Shown: one piece after another, positions 56,015 to 64,000 of the stretch
How positions within the stretch are numbered: position 1 is the stretch's first letter
How the letters are laid out: each line of letters opens with the position of its first letter
Program-made: the position numbers and the translations under genes
The notes under the pieces: generated by a model
What the model was told of the DNA's origin: nothing
Seen by the model: the letters and a program-made list of their open reading frames with translations, nothing else
The model's database searches: none
Source of the DNA: Apostichopus japonicus
Lineage: Eukaryota; Echinodermata; Holothuroidea; Aspidochirotida; Stichopodidae
Direction of reading: 5' to 3'
NCBI RefSeq assembly: GCF_037975245.1
Contig: NC_092568.1
Span: 558,001-622,000 of the forward strand
Length of the DNA stretch: 64,000 nt

Positions 56015-59000
56015 TTAAAATCTTCAATGCAAAATGGTGGTAAAATGGTTACAACATAAAATGGCAAGTGAACTTACAGTTAAAATACGACATGTTGGAA
56101 AGGTAAATTTTTCTAGTATAAAAATAGACTGACTCTAGGAACTATTCAGAAAGGAAAGATTAAAGCTTGAAAAGGCTGAGACTACCTCAAATGCTATTGG
56201 ATGCACTTTTCCTTTTCTTATTCCTGGTAGTCACTGTAAAAAGCTTGTTTAATTCTCACTTTTGTCGCCAGGTTTTCAAAGAAACACTTCGCCTTTGTCC
56301 ACCTGTTATTGGAACAGCCCGTACAACTCCAGAGGAGCTGCTGTGCGCAGGTCACAGAATACCTGCTGGGACTATGGTGCTTGTAAGTAGGGTTTCCAAA
56401 TGACTGGGGGAGTAGGGCTAGGGGAAGGGGAACTTTGCAGGGGGAACTTGATGTCCCTAAAGATTCTTGGCATCCACCAAACTGACATATGCCATGTCCA
56501 AACAAACATAGACAAGACAATACGCACAACTCTTTGTCTTCTACTGACGATTCAGTCGATTTGAACCTTATATAATTTCTGATGAAAAAAACAATGCCTC
56601 GGGGGGGTTTCTCCGGTTAATGTTAAAACTACTTTAAAGCAGATATTTGCATTTAGTTTATAGTCAATTCTACCGATTATTGCCCAAAACAAGCCTTACA
56701 ATCTATCAAACTAAGATACAAATGAAAGTTCATGAGCAAGCAATTAATAAATTTGAATTGAATTCTCAACATTTCTTTGCCTGACATGTTTTCATCTCAT
56801 TATTATTAATCACATGTATTTAAGCAACTAGGAAGAATTCAAAACTTTTAGACTGTTGTTTTCCCAGAACCTCAGAATTGTGACAAATATATATATTTGT
56901 GAACAAAATTGTCTTTTTTTCCCCTCCATTTATAGGGAGCACTACATCTTCACTCAGACATTATGCAAAATTTGCATGTTGATAATTGATAATAATAAAA
57001 CTTATTTATAGAGCGCATTATACCCGTTGTCTCAATGCACTTTTCAAGAAACAAAATGAGTACAAAAATCCAGCATAGTAGACCAAAAACTTAAAGATAC
57101 ACCAAAGGGTAAAAAAATTACAAGGTCCGATGAGGGTAGCACGTGAAAAAATGAGTTTTTAAGACGCCGTACGTCTTAGTTTTAATTTTTGGTGGCTTTT
57201 ATAGGAGAATAGCACTGCTAGATCTGAGTAAGCGAGTTGGAATTTGTAAGGTGAGTAAGTTGAAAATATAGTTTGGGGCAAAACCATGGATGAGAGTATT
57301 GATAACTTAACGAAACAACTGGAACTTCAGTGGCTCACTACATATTAGGGTTTGGAGAGTTTTAACTATTTGTGGAAGATAAAAGTATCAGATAATATTA
57401 TTCTAAGTATATCACATTAAATCTAATTAATTTTTGTAAATTGTATTCAATTTTTAACCCAATTCAATTCAAACTGTTTACAAGACGTCTTTAAGGTGAA
57501 CAAAAACAACTGAGTTACTCTTCTGTCATTTATATGAATAAGGTTTTTCACCTTTCAATCTGTTTTATTCCTTTTTCTTTACTCCTTTTACTTTTAACAG
57601 CTGCCAGCATTTGTAATGAGCAGACAAGAGCAATTCTTTAAAGATCCATTGACCTTTGACCCAGAGAGGTTTCAAAGAAATGAAGACAGGTGATGAAAAA
57701 ATTTCTTTACTTACTGGGAAATATCTAACTTGCATGTTAGGCCTTTTAGTGGGTTCATCGCTCTCCAACCCCCTTCCACCCCCACCCCCCCCCCCGTTAC
57801 TCTTTCTGTCTTATTTTACATTCAGTCACATCCACGTTTCCTAGTAACAATTCACATTTTCAAAATGTGCATCAAAGAAGAACGCAGAGTTGTTGTCCCC
57901 CCTCCCCCTCCAATAACTCAGTGTCTTTGCCTATGCCTGACAGTGAATGTGCTCAGTGAGTGTTGTTGATTGTTTTTCTTTCTGTATTGTGTAACATTCA
58001 TACAGTAGCATCCACGTTTCCTACTAACAACTCACATTTTAAAAATGTTAAAACTATTTTTTTTCCCACCCCACAGCCCACTTTATGCTTACTTTCCATT
58101 TTCCATGGGGGCAAGATCCTGCATTGGTCAGCAGTTTGCCTTGGTATGTAATTTTGAACTTCCTTCCTCCTTCAAATCCTACTATCTGTTCAGAATTCAC
58201 AATTTCTGGCAATCTTTTAATGTTATTTCAACACAGATAACTCAAGAGAGCATGTTTTTGTTGGGTGTATAACGTATAAGGTGACAGTTTTTTGCCCAGG
58301 ACATCCTTGGAAATAATCTTGATGTTGATATCCCACCTCCCCTCCTATGTTGACATTACTTACTCTATACCATATGGGTGGGGGAGGAGTGTGGATATTT
58401 AAAACAACTTCATCCAGAAACAAGTATTTTGTTTGAGATACAAACCCAAGCCAAGAAAAATGAAACGTTAAGGTACCTGGATGTCTCCTTATTCATCACT
58501 GATTGCAACATGATACATTTCATGGCTGTGAAACTATTCAATGATTTGGGTTGCCTTTATCTGTGAGCCATGAATAAACTTTACATTTCTTGCCAATTTT
58601 TGCAATATGTACTAAGTCAAAACTTTATTTGGGGGAAAACCTGTGTGTTCAAACACCAGTTAATATGTCACCATTAGGTTGCATGGCATAAATTTAATAA
58701 ATTTTGTATAAATGAGTACCATACAAATTTTATTCAGAGGCTTATAGCTCTCTGAATAGGAAATCCAACTGCATCTTCAAGACAGTTTATGATGCATATT
58801 ATTACTAAGCTGCAATCTTCTAACCGTACGGCTGCAAACGCAAACCAGGCCGTCGGCATATGCGTTGGATTGACAACTTAACCAAATGGTCTCATCGTTC
58901 TGCTAACCAGCTGATTGAAGATGGCAGACGTAGGATTAATATTATTAAGTGCTGTGAACCTAATAATGTTTATAATCTTCAAGGAGGTCAACGGACCAAT

Positions 59001-59564
59001 TTGGCTCATGACTATTGATTTGATTTGCAATCTCAAGTTGCCTTGAGAGACAAGATTATCTATGTACAATTTTTTACAGGTTTAGTTTTTTTTTTTTTTT
59101 TGGCAATGGGTAGGGGGCTACCGTGGTGACATCACAGACCACCCACTTTGATTTGCTTCCTGGAAGAATGGAGGCATTAACCAGTAAAAATATGTTAGAT
59201 TAAATCAACTGTATCTCACTTTAGGAAAAAACATAATTATGTACATGAAGTTTTTAATTAACAATGTGGAATATTTTTCATTTTCCATGTAACCATAACA
59301 TTGCCTGCCACAGGAATATCCTTCAATAAAAGCCAAGTTTCCTTGTTTTCTGCTTCATGTATGAGACAGAAATTTATAGATAAATTTTTTTTTCTGTGTT
59401 TACTTAATTTTCAGATTGAAGCGAGAGTTGTTCTGGTCAAGCTTTTTCAAAAGCTGCATTTAAAGTGGGTTCCTGGACAGAAACTTGGCATGCTTGATCG
59501 CTTGACTGTGAGGCCCTCCAGCCAATGTCTTCACTACATCACAGAAAGAGTCAAATCTGCTTAA
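49050..59564 (+). CDS. CYP46A1: CYP46A1-like cytochrome P450 (cholesterol 24-hydroxylase family), complete
   Basis: Thirteen exons: 49050-49186, 50004-50081, 50746-50827, 51955-52115, 52423-52564, 53001-53111, 54318-54543, 54938-55010, 55565-55649, 56272-56382, 57601-57689, 58077-58143, 59415-59564. All are GT-AG with consistent phases and total 1512 bases, 503 residues plus TAA (human CYP46A1: 500). The ATG has a strong context (CACCATGT). Residues 1-27 are the ER membrane anchor, 39-45 the hinge LPGPPGS. Catalytic landmarks are all present: WxxxR at 139-143, AGQETT at 312-317 (oxygen activation), ExxR at 369-372, PERF at 423-426 and FSMGARSCIG with haem-ligand Cys447. CYP46A1 hydroxylates sterols at the side-chain C24. 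The substrate here is unproven: invertebrate members may act on other sterols. A second copy follows downstream. Confidence 0.95.
50360..50570. repeat. Dispersed repeat, related to 40868-41085
   Basis: Located in the intron between P450 exons 2 and 3. It shares TGCCACCA, TTTACAAAGACTTCAGAAGTTACA and a following TATTGTACCCC with the other copy, in the same order. Confidence 0.5.
53188..53253 (+). repeat. tRNA-derived SINE head, degenerate
   Basis: GGTATGG at the start and CCATACC at the end could pair; an A-box-like TGTAGCTGTTAGAG and a B-box-like GGTTCAAAACC lie between. The T arm does not fold normally, so it is not a tRNA gene. It lies in the P450 intron between exons 6 and 7. Confidence 0.35.
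55085..55335. repeat. Two tRNA-type SINE copies in inverted orientation
   Basis: The right copy (about 55224-55335, plus strand) has a tRNA-like head and a tail GAGGCTGGAAGTTTCTTCAA ending near ATTTTCC. The left copy (about 55088-55155) is the reverse complement of the same tail (GGAAAATCCAGAACAGTG and CTTCCAGCCTC) with only the last part of a tRNA-like head (GCGAATCC). They lie in the P450 intron between exons 8 and 9, just before a TA microsatellite. Confidence 0.65.
55225..55296 (+). pseudogene. tRNA-like cloverleaf, anticodon ATA; probably SINE head
   Basis: It folds as a 72-base cloverleaf: acceptor GCGTCCA/TGGAGGC (one mismatch), A-box TAGCCTAGTGG, anticodon stem TCCGC/GCGGG with loop ATATAAA, and T loop TTCGAAT with one stem mismatch. 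Anticodon ATA (Tyr) is not the normal animal tRNA-Tyr, which uses GTA and has an intron. With the SINE-like tail beyond it, I read it as a retroposon head. Confidence 0.55.
55355..55421. repeat. (TA)n microsatellite
   Basis: TA-rich from 55355, purest at 55387-55421, followed by TG repeats. It is in the P450 intron after exon 8. Confidence 0.9.
55962..56007. repeat. (TA)n microsatellite
   Basis: About 46 bases of pure TA in the P450 intron between exons 9 and 10. Confidence 0.95.
56985..57330 (+). repeat. Degenerate dispersed repeat with TTATTTATAGAGCGCATTAT start
   Basis: AATAATAAAACTTATTTATA, GAGCGCATTATACCCGTTGTCTCAATGC split as the usual start, then AAGGTGAGTAAGTTG further on, recalls a transcript-derived repeat common in marine animal genomes. 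This identification is from memory and uncertain. It lies in the P450 intron between exons 10 and 11. Confidence 0.35.
58848..59018 (+). pseudogene. LINE endonuclease-reverse transcriptase C-terminal fragment
   Basis: The frame reads GRRHMRWIDNLTKWSHRSAN, then QLIEDGRRRINIIKCCEPNN and on to NLAHDY and a TGA. It resembles the GRPxxRWxDNIxKWTG...W...A C-terminal tail of LINE reverse transcriptase proteins. It is a short isolated fragment in the P450 intron between exons 12 and 13, in the same orientation as the gene. Confidence 0.65.
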
Positions 59565-62500
59565 ACACTCTTTGTTTTGGGAGTGAATTAAATCTGTTAA
59601 TAATCATGGATACAGCAAATTCAGTCGTTTTTATACCCTCCCAGGGGGGTGGGGGGCTGGGTACAGGGGTCAGTGCCTTCACCCACTTTTGAGGGAAAAA
59701 AAACTGAAATATTTTTTCTCCTTCATGAATTGAAAGAATCTTTTATTAATGAAAAGTTCCCATCCTTTCTCCATTGTTTTATTATTAACAAGTGCTCTTT
59801 CTCCTAAGTGAACATTACAAGTTCAAGCTGGTTAGCCCTTGGGTTACGCCTAGAAAAAATAGCGATTTTATGGGTATCTATGAAAGCTGTGTTCCTTATC
59901 TCATACCAGCCAAAGTCACAATTACCATGTGAATTTATTGTGTTGAAATGAGAAGTAGGCTGTGAACCATGCCCTAGTCATAAATGAGATTTTTTGGGCT
60001 CATGTCCCAGTACCCCTCAGAGTTGGTTCCCCCTCTGCCACCCCTCCCTCCCGACACCCCCCCAGTTTAAATCCCTTTCTACCATCATATTTTTGACACT
60101 ATGAGTTGTGTAAACAGGAATTTAATTGAAATTGTTACAGGGAGTCATATTTCTGAAAATTAATGCAATAAAACAAAGGCTTATTGACTGAATTCCAGAT
60201 AATGTACTGTTTTCAAAGGAGCAAGTAAGTATAGAAATTTTCTCCAAAATGAACAAACCAAAAATTGACGTTTTTGGGGGGGGGGGGGGGGAATGAGTGC
60301 TCATAAATTTACATTCATAAAATTCTTTTAGACATTTCTGTTTGACCAGTTTGTTTTTGGCCAAATGGTTTGAATGCATACATAAATTAAATTTTTCTTT
60401 AGCTCTTGCAAGAAGTTGTTAGTTCTTTGGTGATTATGGACAACAACAGATAAATCAAATTTAATTGATATATATATTTTTTTTAAAAATTAACAATTTT
60501 TGGGAATATAAAGTTTCTTACTGAAAGATGCCTACTGAAATATGTATGTAACTACAGCTATCTTTGTAATGAAAACCAACCAAGTTAAAAGAATTTTAAA
60601 TGTGTTTCATTTTTTTTAATACAAAATATACTCTAAGATGTAGAATATGTATAACCAGTTACAAATGTTTTTGTTTGATATATTTTGTAGAATGTTGATC
60701 TTATTTATGAATATCATTAAGCAAGTGTAAATTATCAGAATTATCACCATTAATTAATACTGGGGACTTATATACCATTTATACAATAGAATTGTACCTT
60801 TTGTGATAAGTAATTTCCCAATTGCTTAAAAATACGGGTATATTCCAAACTTACTTCATGTAATATAATATGGCCTGCACCAAGGGTGAGGGCTACTTAT
60901 AAAAGCCTAAATTATAGTCTAAATATGCCTTACTAGAACTTCCTGGCACACATATGGGGGCAGTAGTCTACCTATATCCAGTGATGTTGGCATTACTGCC
61001 TTTTGCAGCACCACATCAATATGGGATTCATTGCTGCCCCACCCCCATCCCACAGTATAATGGGTACATGAAAGGAAGCAGTAGAGTTATCGGCACACTA
61101 CACAGAATGTGCTAGTGATAGAAACTGCATTGCTACTACAAGATCTGCAAATGCCACCACTGCTTAATAAAATAAATATATGAATAAATAAAGAGAAACA
61201 AAATATTTTGGTAGTACGTGTGATGTAATTATTTTTAAGAATTGTTCAAATCTGCAGTCTAGGAAATACAATACAAATTCACAGAACATTTGATCCAAAT
61301 GGAGTAAACGGATTGTTAGCAGTTTGGGCTGGGTAATGCAAGATAAAGAGAGGGGCCCATGACTCAAAAGTTATTTGTTTTGCTGTGGAGATTGGTCCAA
61401 TAACTTTGTCAGCACCCGCACATGTAATATTCAATTCTTCTTTTCTTTTCTCGGACGCTAATTATACGAGATATCTGGACAAACTAGTGTACTCTGTAAA
61501 TGTGGAATGCAATTACTGTTAATAACCGCATCGAAAATGTAAGCTATTTACGACGGCGCGCTGTCTGTTATGGTATGCACCCAGAGCCAAATACAACACA
61601 GATACGTGGGAGCCAGCTCCAAAAGTGTTTGACTGCGTACGTCAGCAGTCCCAAAGACTACTGTACACGGACATGCGGACTAGTGGTGACCTAGGGACTA
61701 AGTCACGGTAGCATGAGTAATTTCACTTTTGTGACTCACCCAGTTTAGTTTGGAATATACCAGTCTGTACAAACAGTGATATTATTTGCTAGAAAAGGTC
61801 TTAATAGGTCGTGTTTGTGAACATTGCAAACCGTAACATTACATCGGCATCAGGCATTGCTGTACTGTGCAAGTACAGGCCAGTTGAGTTTGCTTTCTTG
61901 GCTAGGATAAAACTACAGCAGTAAGTACCGTAGCCTAAGTTGATTGTTTCATGTTTGTTAAATTTGTCTAGCCTAGTAACTAGTAGTGTAACGTTATGCT
62001 TGAGTTAGGCCTTAGTACAAAGTACATAAAGAAGCTATGTTGTTGCTCTCTGTTCGGCTTAATGTTACTGTACATAGTGTTAGGGATCAAGTCCATTAGC
62101 GGTCGCCACTTCATTGTACTTGAACATACAGTAGCATGGTGGGCTCATAATTGACGCACTTAAGGATTTGATCAAAGATGTCTATCAAGGAAAACTCCAA
62201 ATCACTCAACTGTATGTGTTTTTCATATGTGTAGTTCCTCAGAAATGTTGTGATCTCAAAAGATTTAAGGTTCTGTGCTTATGCACCGTACAATTGAGCA
62301 GAATTTGGCCACAAAATGTCTGCTGTGTCAAGGTCTTTCATACCCCTAAATTGACACATTCGTCGATTAACTAACTGTAGTGTAGGCCTAAGGACACATC
62401 CATTGACTTTGGATGCTGTTTGCTATGCTCTGAACCTCTAAGCTTAGACAGGTCAGGTCCCAGAGAGAAGTGGTATTATATTGAGGTAATTTTGGTTATT

Positions 62501-63455
62501 TTTAGGGAGTAAGATTTCCAAATGTCCAAAAAACGTGCAAAACTGGGGAAGGGTGTTAAAAGCTTAAAAAATACAACAATTTGGTCAGCAAATAGCTGAA
62601 GTTGAATCCAACTCATAAAATATGTAATTCTGCTTGACTGCAAAAAGTTTAGGTGGCCTGCTGTATCTTTGCTAGTAATAATTGAAGGTGCGTCAATTAT
62701 GAAGCCTTGACTATACCATTACAAACTAGTTTTTTAGTAGGCTTATGTTATGTGTGTTGGCTATGAAGTTAATCTGTACAAAATCACACAATGTAATTAG
62801 TGTTCCTTTTGTATGAACACAATGGTAACATGCTTTTTTAATTTTTTTAATGTAATCACCAGAAATTACATATTTAGCATGAATTTGTACGAACTAACAC
62901 GTGTAAAGATCTAAAAACATGCTTGTGTTGATTTGTATGAACTTGATATAACTTATGATATAATATGCTGTATGTTCGCACGAAACAGAACAAATGAATC
63001 GCACATAGGCCTACTGCACGAATAGTTTGCAATGGTATGTTCATTGACAATGTGGCGACCACAAATCGACTTGATCAACTGAGCAGTAGTACTTCAGCTG
63101 CTAGAATACCATCCATGGTGAACTGATCAAAGGTTTGGAAATGAGGTTGAACATTTTTATAATAAAGCTAGGCCTTGTCTAAATATCAGCTTGTGGTGAT
63201 TACTAATACTGTTTGTCTAGCATCTAGTCTAGGTTACTGATCAGTGATTATTCCCAAGTTTTAATTAAGGCTAGGCCTTGCCTTAAGTAGCAAAGTTATG
63301 ATTAGACTCATGGCCTATGCCAAAACACCAATACTCACAGCTACAGTAATGTAGGTGTCATGCCTTCATTCAATTCAATGTCAATCACACTTTTTTCTTC
63401 CTTTTTTGTGCTCATCTTTCACATGAATTCTAGACAATCAAGAATATATACCGAC
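59565..63455. other. P450 3' UTR and spacer between the two P450 genes
   Basis: An AATAAA at about 60168 is a candidate polyadenylation signal for the first gene. A 16-base G run lies at 60276-60291. No exon is supported until 63456, so the spacer holds the second gene's promoter and any non-coding first exon. Confidence 0.5.
62146..62701. mobile_element. Possible MITE with 14-base inverted repeats
   Basis: CATAATTGACGCAC (62146-62159) is repeated in perfect inversion at 62688-62701, and the match loosely extends outward (GGGCT / AGCC). The 556-base interior has no coding sequence. I could not fix the target duplication, so the class is open. Confidence 0.5.
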
Positions 63456-63592
63456 ATGCTTGTCTTACTTATTTTGAAATGGGCCATCATCCTCTCCATC
63501 ATCGGGTTGGTGGCTGTTTCTTCAGTAATTATCGTGAAACTCATGATGGCACATAACAAGTATAAACACCTTCCTGGCCCGCCTAGGAACTC
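63456..63592 (+). CDS. Second CYP46A1-like P450, first exon only (runs off the window)
   Basis: The exon encodes an ER anchor followed by HNKYKHLPGPPRNS and stops at a donor (AACTC|GTAAGT) in the same phase as exon 1 of the gene at 49050. Taking the ATG at 63456 gives 137 bases, exactly the length of that exon. The two N-termini align without gaps and share the KLMM/KIMM...NKYRHLPGPP ending. The frame is open further upstream to an ATG at 63360, but the extra residues are not hydrophobic in the right way and have no counterpart in the first gene. The next exon is not within the 408 bases left; intron 1 of the first gene is 817 bases. It is a tandem duplicate about 3.9 kb downstream of the first gene's stop. 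Confidence 0.85.
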
Positions 63593-64000
63593 GTAAGTAT
63601 ATGCCACATTTGGGGCAGAGTGATGTTTTTTAACATCTATGATCTTAGTCTACTTGCATTGTTCCCAGGAATGCTGGTACTCGACCAAATGAGGGAATTT
63701 GAGAAAGTATTAAATAGCCATGCTTGAAGCAAAGGCTCAGTTTACTTTGAAACACATAGTACAAGATCTTACTTTTGGTCCAAAGGACATATTACTTTTT
63801 GTCAGCACTCAGCACACGGAAGCAATTTCATCCTACCATATAAATCTTGACATATTAGTTGCTGTGATTTACTTTCAGATGTGAAATGAAATGGCTCCAT
63901 TTATTAGTGCTAGGATGTAAAAAGTTAAATGTTATATGTGGCTTAATAACCACATCATAAGGTTTGTTAATCATATTCAAGTGGGCCACATCTTTCCTAG

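Noticed and set aside
63360-63455. An upstream ATG extending the second P450 by 32 residues
   Set aside because: The paralog's exon 1 aligns without gaps from the ATG at 63456 and has the same 137-base length; the extension has no counterpart.

Overview
This is a window of AT-rich animal nuclear DNA: genes are split into short exons by GT-AG introns, and the spaces between them are long and full of microsatellites, G/C homopolymer runs and DNA-transposon debris. The protein sequences are clearly metazoan and vertebrate-like in domain content. My best guess is a marine invertebrate deuterostome, probably an echinoderm (sea cucumber or similar). That is an impression from the proteins and repeats, not a computed result.

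Layout. (1) 950-7689, plus strand: the 3' half of a LAMP-family (lysosome-associated membrane glycoprotein) gene in five exons; one of its introns holds an 815-base perfect GATA array. (2) 7.7-25.5 kb: gene-poor. It holds a foldback structure around a 246-base tandem duplication (18.5-19.6 kb), a nested pair of inverted-repeat transposons with a 9-base target duplication (19.86-21.15 kb) and a composite hAT-type element with an exact 8-base target duplication (22450-24376). (3) 25545-26261, minus: a single-exon gene for an unrecognised, probably disordered 238-residue protein. (4) 28.1-29.6 kb: a dispersed repeat split by a hAT-type element carrying six 138-base tandem repeats; the uninterrupted version of the same repeat lies at 42.7-43.1 kb. 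(5) 30.9-31.2 kb: the dead tail of a LINE. (6) 34983-38662, minus: JKAMP, lacking its first coding exon. (7) 43779-47266, minus: complete VTI1B, 230 residues in seven exons. (8) 49050-59564, plus: complete CYP46A1-like cytochrome P450, 503 residues in thirteen exons. (9) 63456-63592, plus: first exon of a second, tandem CYP46A1-like gene that runs off the window.

The genes do not form an operon or one pathway. JKAMP (ER membrane, degradation control), VTI1B (endosomal Qb-SNARE), LAMP (lysosomal membrane) and CYP46A1 (ER sterol hydroxylase) are all endomembrane proteins, but that is probably coincidence. More telling is that human JKAMP, VTI1B and CYP46A1 all lie on chromosome 14q, so this block probably preserves an ancestral linkage. 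All exon boundaries were built by hand from splice consensus, reading-frame phase and similarity to remembered family sequences.
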